Below, in pieces: positions 16,815 to 25,986 of a stretch of DNA of 64,000 bases. The first letter of the stretch is position 1. The number at the start of each line of letters is the position of its first letter. The DNA is from Natrialbaceae archaeon AArc-T1-2. Lineage in GTDB: Archaea; Halobacteriota; Halobacteria; Halobacteriales; Natrialbaceae. Where the stretch lies: positions 2,790,001-2,854,000 of the forward strand of contig NZ_CP127174.1 in NCBI RefSeq assembly GCF_030273315.1. The letters run 5' to 3'. The notes beneath the pieces are model-generated. The model worked only from the letters and a program-made list of their open reading frames with translations. It did no database searches and had not been told where the DNA came from. The position numbers and the translations under genes are program-made.

Positions 16815-17894
16815 ATGGACCCGTTCGAGCCCGTTCGACAGGTCTCGGATCGTGCGGCCAGGGCCCCGACGAAGCTCGCACAGCTTCCGCTGCGAACCCG
16901 CCAGCTTGCACGCGCCGAGCCAGGACAGACTCCGTACACCGTCGTCCACGAGGAGCCGCTCGTCGACCTCCGGCGGTACGAGCCGGCCGCGGTCGACGCC
17001 ACCGAGAGACGGGCCCCAATCATGATCGTCTACCCGTTTATCAACGATCCGTCGATCCTCGACTTTCGCCCCGAGCGAAGCGTCATCAGGGGATTCCTCG
17101 AGCGTGGCTTTCCGGTGTACGTCCTCGAGTGGACGGACGCCTCGCCGCTCGATCGATCGCGAGGACTCGACGACGTCGTCGGCCGAACGCTCGCCCGCTG
17201 TGTCGCGTTCGCCCGCCGGGACGCAGACGCCGAGGCGGTCCACCTGCTCGGATACTCGACCGGGGCACCGCTTGCCGCCGCGTACGCTGGACTCTATTCC
17301 GACACCGTCCGAACGCTCACGCTCCAGGGGGCACCGCTCGATTTCGACGCCGGCGGCTCCGTCGGTCAGCTTCGATCGATCGCGAGGCGACTCGACCTCG
17401 AGCAGGTCGCCGAGACGTTCGACGTCGTCCCCGCGTCGTTTCTCGAGGCCGGGTTCGTGCTCCGAAAGCCCGTCGAGTACGCGATCACGAACCCCCTTCG
17501 CCTGTGGGACCGGTTCGACGACGACGAGTACGTCGAGGACGTCGCCCGGAAACTGGCGTGGACAGTCGACGGGCCAGCGATTCCGGCCGCGTTCTTCCGG
17601 GAGTTCGTTCGACGGCTACTGGTCGAGAACCGGCTGGTACGCGAGGAGTTGTGCGTGAACGGCCGAACGGTCGCACTCGAGGACGTCTCGATGCCGGTAC
17701 TGCTCGTCGTCGGTCGGGACGACGCGTTCGTCCCGCCTGAGGCGAGCGTCCCGTTTCTCGACGTGATCGGAAGCGAAGATACCGAAGTGCGCGAGTTTCC
17801 GACGGGTCACGTCGGCCTCTCGACCGCCCCCGACGTCCACGACGCCGACGGCGGGTGGCCGAGCGTCCGTGACTGGCTCGTCGCTCGCGAGTGA
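16815..17894 (+). CDS. PhaC-like alpha/beta hydrolase with a serine nucleophile
   Basis: 359 residues with the layout of class III PHA synthases: PIMIVYPFINDPSILDF, RGFPVYVLEWTDASPLDR, nucleophile elbow LLGYSTGA, Asp in VGRDDAFVPPEAS and His in TGHVGL. PHA synthases carry Cys in the elbow (GxCxGG), while this one has Ser in GYSTG, so it is more likely a hydrolase, perhaps a depolymerase or thioesterase. Neither PhaE nor PhaP is adjacent. Start chosen at ATG 16815 (MDPFEPVRQVSD). Confidence 0.75.
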   Translation: MDPFEPVRQVSDRAARAPTKLAQLPLRTRQLARAEPGQTPYTVVHEEPLVDLRRYEPAAVDATERRAPIMIVYPFINDPSILDFRPERSVIRGFLERGFPVYVLEWTDASPLDRSRGLDDVVGRTLARCVAFARRDADAEAVHLLGYSTGAPLAAAYAGLYSDTVRTLTLQGAPLDFDAGGSVGQLRSIARRLDLEQVAETFDVVPASFLEAGFVLRKPVEYAITNPLRLWDRFDDDEYVEDVARKLAWTVDGPAIPAAFFREFVRRLLVENRLVREELCVNGRTVALEDVSMPVLLVVGRDDAFVPPEASVPFLDVIGSEDTEVREFPTGHVGLSTAPDVHDADGGWPSVRDWLVARE

Positions 17895-17977
17895 CTCCAT
17901 ACGGACCGCTGTATGTCATTGCCGGCGAAACCACAGACGAATCGTGGTGTCGCCGGGACGTCGTTACACAGACCGTA

Positions 17978-18924
17978 TCAGCTGGGAGCCGTGAGCGTCG
18001 ACGTCGGTTCGTCGAGAAAGCCCTCCACGCCCTCGAGGTCGAAGACGAACTCGGGACCGAACGCCCCGGCGGGGGTCTGGAACCCGGTGTCGGCGTCGCC
18101 GGCGAGGACGCGTTCGGTCGCGGTGACGGCGGCGTCTACGGTCACGGCGTAGGGATCCGGCGTCTGCAAGCGCGAGACGACCCGCTCGTCTTCGGTTCGT
18201 GCCTCGCCCCAGAGGTACGCGGAGCCGCGTTCGCGCGCTCGCTTCGAGGGGCCTTCCCGAACGAGACCGACGAAATCGGCGAGTCGTTTCAACAGCCACT
18301 GTGACGACCTCGTCGCCAGCAGCGGGGCGAGATACCGGTGAGATTGGAGAGCCAGTCGGGCGGGCTGGGGAATGACCGCGTACACCGCCACGTTCGGAAC
18401 GTCGGTCGTGTGGTGGGCGACCGTGACGTCGCCCATCGGCATCGTGGTGGCCGGAACGAGTCGAGCCCCAGCGAAAGCGCGGTCGCATCGGGACAGTGTT
18501 CGTGGAGGTGTGCGGCCAGACAGTCCATCGGGACCGCGGAGAACCCGGACGCCGGAAGCAGCGTCACGCCGGCGTTGGCTGCCGTCTCCCCTCGGCTTTC
18601 GATCCGTTCGATGACCGGAATCTCACCCGTGATGTCGACGTAGTCGGTTTCGCTCCGGAGACAACCCTCGACGAGGGGCTCGGCGGTGTTCGAGAACGGG
18701 CCGGCACAGTTCAGGACACACTCGACGTCAGCGAGCGCCTCGGCGACGGTCGCAGGCGCCGTCAGATCGAACCCCCGGGCCCGACAGCCGAGGTCGTCGG
18801 AGTGGGCCTCGAGCGCCTCGCGGTCTCGACCCGCAAGAACGACGTCCACACCGCGATCGAGCGCCTCTCGAGCGACCAGGCTCCCGACGAAGCCGTACGA
18901 GCCATACAGAAGGACCGATGTCAC
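17978..18924 (-). pseudogene. Saccharopine dehydrogenase-family oxidoreductase, frameshifted
   Basis: The N-terminal frame from ATG 18924 starts with a Rossmann motif (VLLYGSYGFVGSLVAREAL) and runs through VLNCAGPFSNTAEPLV and YVDITGEIPVI to about LGLDSF near 18455. From there the family-like sequence continues in another frame (ATTMPMGDVTVAHHTTDVP) to the stop at 17978. A single missing base near 18450-18456 would restore one protein of about 315 residues. It belongs to the trans-acting enoyl reductase / saccharopine dehydrogenase-like group. It is either a true pseudogene or a sequencing error. Confidence 0.8.
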
Positions 18925-19043
18925 ACCCAGTTTTCGACCCCCGCGAGATTAAACGGCCGGCCGGCAGTCGCCGCCCGTGGAGCCGAGACGCTAACACCCA
19001 GCGTGGTCGTCAGCGACGCACGATCGGGACGATGGCCTACTCA

Positions 19044-19150
19044 TACTGTCGGTCATACCGACGTGAACACGGCTGGTGACAGCACGGCCAGACACACGTT
19101 CAACGGCCGGATCACCCGGACACCAGTTCACAGGTCCATGACCGACAGTA
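19044..19150. repeat. 107-bp inverted-repeat element (MITE-like), TA-bounded
   Basis: Perfect 13-bp terminal inverted repeats: TACTGTCGGTCAT at 19044-19056 and ATGACCGACAGTA at 19138-19150. Subterminal GTGAAC and GTTCAC are also inverted. TACTGTCGG matches the end of the IS630 element at 59339. It stands in tandem with the 76-bp palindrome that begins 4 bp later. Confidence 0.75.
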
Positions 19151-19153
19151 TCA

Positions 19154-19229
19154 TACTATCGGACGTAACTGTGTGACGGCTCTCGCCACCCCGGGCGGCG
19201 AGGGTTTTCACGACGTACGTCCGGCAGTA
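19154..19229. repeat. 76-bp palindromic element, copy B, abutting the gcvPB stop
   Basis: It starts TACTATCGGACGTAACTG and ends ACGTCCGGCAGTA. Inner arms CTCTCGCC and GGCGAGGG flank ACCCCGGGC. The last base is directly next to the TAA of the glycine dehydrogenase subunit 2 gene, so a role in transcript termination or 3'-end protection is plausible. Confidence 0.8.
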
Positions 19230-20720
19230 TTACTCCTGCCCCTCGTCCGCGAGCGCCTGCCAGGAGAGGCGTGGATTCCGGGCGGCGGTCGTCTGATCGA
19301 TCCGACCGGCGGCGGTACGTCCGGGCGCAGCCTCGAGGGTCTCGTCGTCCTCGCCGATTACGGCGTCGAACGCCGCCGCGAGCTGGTCGAGCGTCTCCTT
19401 GCTCTCGACCTCGGTGGGCTCGGTCATCAACGCCTCCGGGACGATCTCGGGCCACTTCGTCGTCGGCGGGTGGACGCCGTAATCGAGCATCCGTTTCGCG
19501 ACGTCGGCGGCGTCCTGATCGCCCGCGCTCGCGACGAACTCGTGGTGGAACGGGCCGTACGGGACGTCGTAGGCAATCCGGCTGGCGAGGTAGTTCGCGT
19601 TGAGCACGGCTTTCGCGCTGGCGTCGGCAAGCCCTTTGTCGCCCAGCCGAGCGATATAAGCGAAGGCTTTCACGAGCACGAGCCAGTTGCCCTGGAAGCC
19701 GTGGACCGTGCCGATGGTGTGGTCGGGCTCGAACAGCTCGTACTCGAGGTCGCGTTCCTCGTCGGCTTTCCTGACGCGAGGGGTCGGCAAGAATGGTGCG
19801 AGCTCCTCGACCACGCCCACCGGACCGGCGCCGGGCCCGCCGCCGCCGTGTGGCGTCGCGAACGTCTTGTGGACGTTGTAGTGCATCACGTCGAATCCCA
19901 TATCACCCGGCCGAGCGCGCCCGAGCAGGGCGTTTAAGTTCGCCCCGTCGTAGTAGAGCAAGCCGCCGACGTCGTGGACCATCTCGGCGATCTCTTCGAT
20001 GTCGCGCTCGAACAGCCCCAGGGTGTTGGGGTTCGTGAGCATCAGTGCCGCCGTATTCGCAGAGAGAGCCGCCTCGAGTGCCTCGAGGTCGACGCGACCG
20101 TCGTCGTCGCTTGGCAGCGTGACGACGTCGTAGCCGGCAAGCGCGGCGGTTGCGAAGTTCGTTCCGTGAGCACTCTCGGGAACGATGACCTCGTCGCGGT
20201 GGCTCTCGCCGTTGTGTTCGTGATAGGCCGTGGCGATGCGGATCCCGACGAACTCGCCGGCTGCGCCGGCGGGCGGCTGGAGCGTCACCGCGTCCATCCC
20301 GCCGATACGACCGAGGTAGTCCTGTAGCCGGTACATGAGCTCGAGGGTCCCTTGGACCGATCCCTCCGAGCGGTCGGGATGGACGAGTGCCGACGGCAGC
20401 GTCGCGACGTCCTCGGTAAACGGCGGGTTGTACTTCATGGTACACGATCCGAGCGGGTACGGACCGCTGTCGATCCCGTAGGTCATCTGAGAGAGCCGGG
20501 TGTAGTGGCGGGCGAGTTCGGGCTCTGAGAGCTCCGGTAGCTCGAGCGAATCGCGCGTGAGTTCGTCGGGCAGTGGCGACTCCTCGCCGACGTCGACGCG
20601 CGTCCGATTTTTCTCGATCAGCAACGGCTCGTAGCTCCCGTCGGTCCTCCACCGGGCCTGATCGTAGCGAACGCCTGCTCGGGCGTCGTCTCCGCCGCTC
20701 GGGTCGTTCTCGCCCGTCAT
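19230..20720 (-). CDS. gcvPB: Glycine dehydrogenase (decarboxylating) subunit 2
   Basis: 496 residues. This PLP-dependent half of the glycine-cleavage P-protein carries the cofactor lysine in [20 protein letters not shown]. Other family blocks: [63 protein letters not shown]. With subunit 1 it decarboxylates glycine onto the lipoyl arm of H-protein. Its start overlaps the subunit 1 stop by 4 bp (20717-20720). GcvT and GcvH are not adjacent, so they must lie elsewhere. Confidence 0.97.
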   Translation of the reverse strand: MTGENDPSGGDDARAGVRYDQARWRTDGSYEPLLIEKNRTRVDVGEESPLPDELTRDSLELPELSEPELARHYTRLSQMTYGIDSGPYPLGSCTMKYNPPFTEDVATLPSALVHPDRSEGSVQGTLELMYRLQDYLGRIGGMDAVTLQPPAGAAGEFVGIRIATAYHEHNGESHRDEVIVPESAHGTNFATAALAGYDVVTLPSDDDGRVDLEALEAALSANTAALMLTNPNTLGLFERDIEEIAEMVHDVGGLLYYDGANLNALLGRARPGDMGFDVMHYNVHKTFATPHGGGGPGAGPVGVVEELAPFLPTPRVRKADEERDLEYELFEPDHTIGTVHGFQGNWLVLVKAFAYIARLGDKGLADASAKAVLNANYLASRIAYDVPYGPFHHEFVASAGDQDAADVAKRMLDYGVHPPTTKWPEIVPEALMTEPTEVESKETLDQLAAAFDAVIGEDDETLEAAPGRTAAGRIDQTTAARNPRLSWQALADEGQE

Positions 20721-22060
20721 CCCATCACCTCCGACAGCGCCGCGACGAACCCGTCGAGTTCGTCGTCGCCCGCGCCCGCGACGCAGACCTGGATCTCGTG
20801 ATCATCGACGACGTGGATCGCGTAGCCGCGGTCCTCGAGGTCGTCGGCAACCGCCCGTGCCGACCGGTCGACGCGGGCGACGAACTCTCGGAGATGGTGT
20901 CTGTCGTGGATCGGTGCCGTAACGCCGTCGATCGCGTCGATCCGGTCTGTGAGGGTCTCGGCTCGTTGGACGCCACGGTTCGCCAGCTCGACGAGTCCCG
21001 AGGGACCGAGGACGGCCGCGTGCATCGCCGTCCGCAGGGCGACCCAGGCCTGGTTCGTACAGATGTTGCTCGTCGCTCGCTCGCGACGGATGTGCTGTTC
21101 GCGGGTCTGCAGGGTGAGGGTGTAGGCCCGCCGGCCGTCGGCGTCCTCGCTCGCGCCGACGAGTCGCCCCGGCACCTGCCGGAGGTACGCCTCGCGGGTC
21201 GCGAACAGCCCGAGCCCCATCCCGTAGCTCGTCGGCAAGCCGAGAACGCTCGCGTCGCCGACGACGACGTCGGCACCGACCGCAGCCGGCTCCTCGAGCA
21301 CGGCGAGTGCGACGGGATCGGAGCCCAGCACGAACAGTGCGTTCACCTCGTCGGCGACGTCGCCGATCTCGTCGAGCCGTTTCTCGATCGCACCGCGAAC
21401 GGTCGGGTTCTCCGCGTAGACCATCACGACGTCGTCGTCGACCGTCTCGGCGAGCCGATCGACGTCCGCCGTCGCGTCGTCGGTCGGGTACGTAGCGACC
21501 GCGAGGTCGGTCCCGGCGACGTAGTTCGCGAGCGTGCTTCGCTGTCTCTCTCGCAGCGAGTCGGGCACGAGTACGCGGTCGCCGTCAACGTCCCGGACTC
21601 GATCGGCGAGCGTCGCCGCCTCGCCCAGTGCCGTCGCCGCGTCGTACATCGAGCAGTTCGCGACCCCGAGGCCGGTCAGTTCCACCAGCAGCGACTGATA
21701 CTCGAACAACGCCTGGAGAAAGCCCTGGGAGGTCTCGGGCTGGTACTGCGTGTAGGAGGTCAGAAACTCCGAGCGGTCGGCGAGGTGGTCGACGACCGAG
21801 GGAACGTAGTAGCCGTAGTGTCCACGACCGAGCAGCTCGGTCAGCTCGTCGTTTTCCGAGAGGACGTCCGCGACCAGCTCGCGCGTCTCCCGCTCGGTCC
21901 GTGCGTCGATCCCGAACTCGTCGTCGAACTGTACTGCCGCCGGGATGTCGAAGAGGTCCTCGACCGAGTCGACCCCGATCGCCTCGAGCATCGCCGTCGT
22001 CTCCGCATCCGTGTGAGGAGCGTATGGGCTCCCCGTCGTGTCTGATCCGTGCATGGGCAT
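20717..22060 (-). CDS. gcvPA: Glycine dehydrogenase (decarboxylating) subunit 1
   Basis: 447 residues, starting at ATG 22060 or 22054 ([16 protein letters not shown]). Blocks typical of the split P-protein alpha subunit: [56 protein letters not shown], and [21 protein letters not shown]. It has the aminotransferase fold but not the PLP lysine; it forms the active site with subunit 2, to which it is translationally coupled. Promoter-proximal gene of the pair. Confidence 0.96.
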   Translation of the reverse strand: MPMHGSDTTGSPYAPHTDAETTAMLEAIGVDSVEDLFDIPAAVQFDDEFGIDARTERETRELVADVLSENDELTELLGRGHYGYYVPSVVDHLADRSEFLTSYTQYQPETSQGFLQALFEYQSLLVELTGLGVANCSMYDAATALGEAATLADRVRDVDGDRVLVPDSLRERQRSTLANYVAGTDLAVATYPTDDATADVDRLAETVDDDVVMVYAENPTVRGAIEKRLDEIGDVADEVNALFVLGSDPVALAVLEEPAAVGADVVVGDASVLGLPTSYGMGLGLFATREAYLRQVPGRLVGASEDADGRRAYTLTLQTREQHIRRERATSNICTNQAWVALRTAMHAAVLGPSGLVELANRGVQRAETLTDRIDAIDGVTAPIHDRHHLREFVARVDRSARAVADDLEDRGYAIHVVDDHEIQVCVAGAGDDELDGFVAALSEVMG

Positions 22061-22193
22061 GGGTTCGTCATACCGTTTTGGTGTCCACGTGTCGTCTCGA
22101 GCGTATCACGCGGGCATCCGAAACACTACGTAGTCGTTAGAAACAGACGGTAATGAACGCACGCCTTTGGGTTCGGGACCGCGTACGTCTCGG

Positions 22194-23531
22194 TCACTCG
22201 ACGTAGCGATACTCGCGTTCGCCCATTCGACCCCAGCCGTCGAAGACGAACTCGCCGTCGGGTGTCGTACAGGCCTCGATGTCGACGTCCATCTCGTGGT
22301 TGTGGACGTCGTGGATCTCCTCGTACTCCTCGAAGGTGATATCGTATCGGGACTCGAGCTGTTCGTCGACGTTCAGCGCCTCGATCTCCTCGGCCCAGCC
22401 CTCCTGGACGGTCTCGGCGTGGAGTTCAGCCTGTGCGCCCGAGCCGTACGAGCCGACGAGCAGCTGCTGGCCCGCGAGCTCCTCGTCGTTCTCGAGGGCG
22501 TGTTTCAGGGCGCTAAGCCGGGCGACGTGGACCGAACCCGTGTACCAGTTGCCGACCTCCCGGGCGATCGACAGCGTCGGATCGATCGTCTCGGCGTACC
22601 ACTCGCGGTACTGGTCCGTGTCTTTCAACGCGTCCATGTACTCCCGCAGTGCGTCGTGGTAGGCCTCGTCGTCGTCGAACCCTTCCGGCCGGGGCTGGCG
22701 ACCGATCTCCGCGGCGAGTTCGTCCTCGATCGCCGTATCCCGGGTGATGTGACGGTACGCGAGCATCGCCGCCTTGCGTACCATGCCGGGGAATGGGGTG
22801 TGGAACGGGGCGTAGGCGACGTCGTCGGGGTGGACGTCGCCGGCGACGCTCTCGTAGTCCTCGAGGGCTTCGCGCATCCGTGCGAGGTAGACCTGCACCG
22901 ATCGCTTCCCGTCGACGCTTGGGAACTGCTGGTTGGGTTTGAGGAAGTCGGTCTCGTCGGCCGAGCCGTAGCCCTGTTCGACCGACAGCTCCACGAGGTC
23001 GGGGTCCTCGTCGATATACATCGCGACGGCACCCGCACCTTGAGTCGCCTCGCCGGCGTCGCCGCGGGCGTACAGCGCCGTGTCGGTCGCGATCACGAGC
23101 GCGCCGCGGCCGCGGTTCCGGCCCGCGCGGATCCAGTTACAGGCGTCGTCCAAACTCTGGGTGCCAGCGATACACGCGAACTTCCGTTCGCCCTTGTTCG
23201 CGTGATGGAAGTCGCCGTCGAAGACCTCCTCGAGACAGCCTGCGACGTACGTCGAAACCGGCTTCGAGTTGTCGAAGGCGCTCTCGGTCGCGACGTCGAT
23301 CCGGCCGACATCGTCGGGCTCGAGCCCCTTGCGATCCATCAGCCGGTGGGCGGCGTTTGCCCCCATCGTGACGATGTCCTCGTAACTGTCGGGGAACGAA
23401 CTCGCCTGTAGCCCCAGTCCCTTCGTATACTTCTCGGGATCTTCGTCCATCTGCGGGGCGAACGTCTCCGGGAGGTCGAGTTTGAGGTTTCCGGTCCAGA
23501 CTTCGACGGCGTCGATGCCGACAGCTGTCAT
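22194..23531 (-). CDS. hmgB: Hydroxymethylglutaryl-CoA synthase
   Basis: 445 residues. It condenses acetyl-CoA and acetoacetyl-CoA in the mevalonate pathway to isoprenoid lipids. The nucleophilic Cys lies in KFACIAGTQSLDDACNW; His in PFHTPFPGMVRKAA and the GNWYTGSVHVARLSALKHAL block also match. It is full length for archaeal enzymes. A TATA-like ACTTATACC lies about 26 nt upstream of ATG 23531, so the mRNA is probably leaderless. Another isoprenoid gene, idi, is at 10449 but not linked. Confidence 0.96.
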   Translation of the reverse strand: MTAVGIDAVEVWTGNLKLDLPETFAPQMDEDPEKYTKGLGLQASSFPDSYEDIVTMGANAAHRLMDRKGLEPDDVGRIDVATESAFDNSKPVSTYVAGCLEEVFDGDFHHANKGERKFACIAGTQSLDDACNWIRAGRNRGRGALVIATDTALYARGDAGEATQGAGAVAMYIDEDPDLVELSVEQGYGSADETDFLKPNQQFPSVDGKRSVQVYLARMREALEDYESVAGDVHPDDVAYAPFHTPFPGMVRKAAMLAYRHITRDTAIEDELAAEIGRQPRPEGFDDDEAYHDALREYMDALKDTDQYREWYAETIDPTLSIAREVGNWYTGSVHVARLSALKHALENDEELAGQQLLVGSYGSGAQAELHAETVQEGWAEEIEALNVDEQLESRYDITFEEYEEIHDVHNHEMDVDIEACTTPDGEFVFDGWGRMGEREYRYVE

Positions 23532-23712
23532 ATGGTCGTACGTGCAACCGAGGGTATAAGTTATTGTCGTTCATGAATTCGACGTCTGTCGATACTCGGT
23601 GCGGAGTCGGCCGACGACCAAGACGCAGGATGGGCCATCGAGCAATGAGAATAGACTCTCGGTTGGAACTGTTACTCGAGGGATAGCAATCCACGAGCAA
23701 TCCGGTCTGAAC

Positions 23713-23853
23713 GCGGGCCGGGCGCGATTTGAACACACAGTCGGACGTGCTCGCTTCGCTGCGCGCGACCTCCCTGCGATTCAAATCGCGCTGGCCGCTT
23801 TACTCCTCGCGTAATCGCTCGGAGCAAAAGCGGGCCGGGCGCGATTTGAACAC
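23713..23853. repeat. tRNA-Lys tail: direct repeat of the tRNA 3' end (23713-23736 and 23830-23853) with an inverted copy between
   Basis: 24 identical bases starting GCGGGCCGGGCGCGATTTGA occur inside the tRNA-Lys gene and again 117 bp beyond its 3' end. TTCAAATCGCGCTGGCC at 23778-23794 is an inverted version that can pair with the distal copy to form a hairpin. The layout mirrors that behind tRNA-Met at 10304-10461. The rest of the gap 23532-23830 shows no gene. Confidence 0.8.
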
Positions 23854-23904
23854 GCGACCGTCTGATTAAGAGTCAGACGCTCTGCCGGACTGAGCTACCG
23901 GCCC
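23831..23904 (-). tRNA. tRNA-Lys (CTT)
   Basis: 74 nt on the minus strand: acceptor GGGCCGG paired with CCGGCCC, D arm TAGCTCAGTCCGGCAGAGC, anticodon arm GTCTGACTCTTAATCAGAC with CTT, T arm GCGTGTTCAAATCGCGC. No CCA or intron. It is divergent from the RCK-DHH gene at 24065. Confidence 0.96.
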
Positions 23905-24064
23905 TGTATCAGGACGTTTCCGATGGGCGTTGATATAGGTTTCCCTTGGACAGCAGTCTGTCCTGCCGACACAAACACCTCGAGTGTCGTGGTCTTCCGG
24001 GAAACCACGCAAAAACGTAACAATCTTCGGGAGCGTTAAGTAGGCAGGATCCAAGAGGCCGTCT

Positions 24065-25516
24065 ATGAGTACGGGGGTTACGATCTCGTCGATCTCCGAC
24101 TACGCCATTCTCGGGTGTGGCAGCGTCGGCTACGCCGTCGCGGAGGAACTCGTCGAGCAGGGAAAGGACGTGCTGATCGTCGACCGCGACGAGAGTCGCG
24201 TCGAATCGCTCCGCGATCAGGATCTCGACGCCCGTACTGCTGATATCGGCGAGGAGAAAGCCGCCGAACTCGTCGCCGATCGCAGCGTCGTGCTCATTCT
24301 CGCCTCCGACGTCGAGGCCAACAAACGAGCCATCGAACACATCCGAGAAGACGACAACGACCAGTTCGTCGTGGCGCGCGCGAGCGACCCCGTCTCCGGC
24401 GACGAACTCGAGAAAGCTGGCGCCGACATCGTCATCAACCCCTCGACGGTGATCGCCGAATCCGCCCTGCGTGCCCTCGAGTCCGGCGAACTCGAGTACA
24501 ACGCCGGCAAGCTCGCCGAGATCATCGAGAACACCGCGAACGAGCTGGCGATCGTCACCCAGGACAACCCCGATCCGGACTCGATCGCGAGTGCGGCAGC
24601 GTTGCAGGCGATCGCGGGCCACCTCGAGATCGAGTCGGACATCGTCTATTTAGGCGACGTCGGCCACCAAGAGAATCGGGCGTTCGTCAACCTGCTTGGG
24701 ATCGACCTCCATCGGTGGGACGACATCGAGGCCGAGGATCGCTCCCGGTACGATACGGTCGCACTCGTCGACCACACCACCTCGGCGGAGATGGACTTAG
24801 AGATCGACATCATCGTCGACCACAACGAGGCAAGCGAGGAGTACGAGCCGGAGTTCGTCGACATTCGCCCGAACATGTCCTCGACGTCGACGATCATGAC
24901 GAAGTACATTCAGGAGTTCGATCTCAACGTCTCCGAGGAGGTTGCGACGGCGCTTCTGTACGGTATCCGCGCGGAGACGCTCGATTTCAAACGCGATACG
25001 ACCCCCGCCGACCTCACCGCCGCGGCCTATCTCTACCCGTTCGCGAACCACGACACCTTAGAGCAGGTCGAGTCGCCATCGATGTCGCCCGAGACGCTCG
25101 ACGTCCTCGCAGAAGCGATTGCCAACCGGGACGTCCAGGGGAGCCATCTCGTCTCGAACGCCGGCTTCGTCCGGGATCGGGAGGCGTTGACCCAGGCGGC
25201 GAATCACCTACTCAACCTGGAGGGCGTAACGACGACGGCCGTCTTCGGCATCGCCGACGAGACGATCTTCCTCGCGGCACGCTCGAAGGACATCCGGATG
25301 AACATCGGAAACGTCTTAGCGGACGCCTACGCCGAGATCGGCGAAACCGCCGGCCACTCCACCCAGGCGAGCGCGGAGATTCCACTCGGCATCTTCACCG
25401 GGATCGAAATCTCCGAGGACACGCGCGATACGTTGCTCGAGCTCACCGAGGAAGCGGTAAAGCGGACGCTGTTCGACGCGATGGGTGTCGAAAGCGAAGG
25501 ATCGAACGGGAGCTAA
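24065..25516 (+). CDS. RCK/TrkA-N plus DHH-DHHA1 phosphoesterase-like protein
   Basis: 483 residues. Residues about 10-130 form an NAD-binding RCK domain (YAILGCGSVGYAVAEELVEQ). Residues about 155-330 are a DHH domain (VTQDNPDPDSIASAAALQAI, VALVDHTTSAEMD, IIVDHNEAS), and about 380-470 a DHHA1 domain ending in a GHSTQASAEIPLGIF motif. Such fusions may couple cyclic-dinucleotide or nanoRNA hydrolysis to nucleotide or ion sensing. The DHH metal residues appear intact. GTTAAG about 30 nt upstream suggests a leaderless start. Confidence 0.9.
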   Translation: MSTGVTISSISDYAILGCGSVGYAVAEELVEQGKDVLIVDRDESRVESLRDQDLDARTADIGEEKAAELVADRSVVLILASDVEANKRAIEHIREDDNDQFVVARASDPVSGDELEKAGADIVINPSTVIAESALRALESGELEYNAGKLAEIIENTANELAIVTQDNPDPDSIASAAALQAIAGHLEIESDIVYLGDVGHQENRAFVNLLGIDLHRWDDIEAEDRSRYDTVALVDHTTSAEMDLEIDIIVDHNEASEEYEPEFVDIRPNMSSTSTIMTKYIQEFDLNVSEEVATALLYGIRAETLDFKRDTTPADLTAAAYLYPFANHDTLEQVESPSMSPETLDVLAEAIANRDVQGSHLVSNAGFVRDREALTQAANHLLNLEGVTTTAVFGIADETIFLAARSKDIRMNIGNVLADAYAEIGETAGHSTQASAEIPLGIFTGIEISEDTRDTLLELTEEAVKRTLFDAMGVESEGSNGS

Positions 25517-25529
25517 CGCGCCGGAACCG

Positions 25530-25823
25530 TCACGCGACGATCTCGGTTTCCTCTTCGTCCGGATCGCGAACGCGTTCGACCACGTCGTTGATCAGAATAA
25601 TGTCGCCGGCAGCACGAACCCACCGGTACGGAACGATGATGCCACGTGCCTGGTCGACGTTCGATCCGAACAGTTCGGGGTTCAACTCGCCGAGTGCGAG
25701 TCCGGTGACCGCTTCGCCGTCTAAGTCGAGTCGCAGGTCTTCGATCTCGCCGACGAAGACCCCGTTGTTCGAGTAGACTTCTCGACCGACGAGCGACGTA
25801 ATCTCCTGGGGTGTGTCGTCCAT
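25530..25823 (-). CDS. PRC-barrel domain protein
   Basis: 97 residues from ATG 25823 (MDDTPQEITSLVGREVYSNNG); ATG 25835 is also possible. It is a single PRC beta-barrel with LNPELFGSNVDQARGIIVPYRWVRAAGDIILI. Similar short archaeal proteins have been linked to RNA-binding or cell-division roles (CdpB-type), but this one cannot be assigned. Convergent with the RCK-DHH gene, 13 bp apart. Confidence 0.88.
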   Translation of the reverse strand: MDDTPQEITSLVGREVYSNNGVFVGEIEDLRLDLDGEAVTGLALGELNPELFGSNVDQARGIIVPYRWVRAAGDIILINDVVERVRDPDEEETEIVA

Positions 25824-25986
25824 GTCCGGATACATGTGCGACTCACTATTAACTCTTGGTCAGCGGACGGTCCCGGCATCCGACGGTTCGGTCGGACCGA
25901 AACGCCGATCGAAAACCGGGAGCCAGTGCCGGGACACGGAGCGTCAGCACGAACTACTATTTCGGTAGAGCGTATCCTGGTCACAC

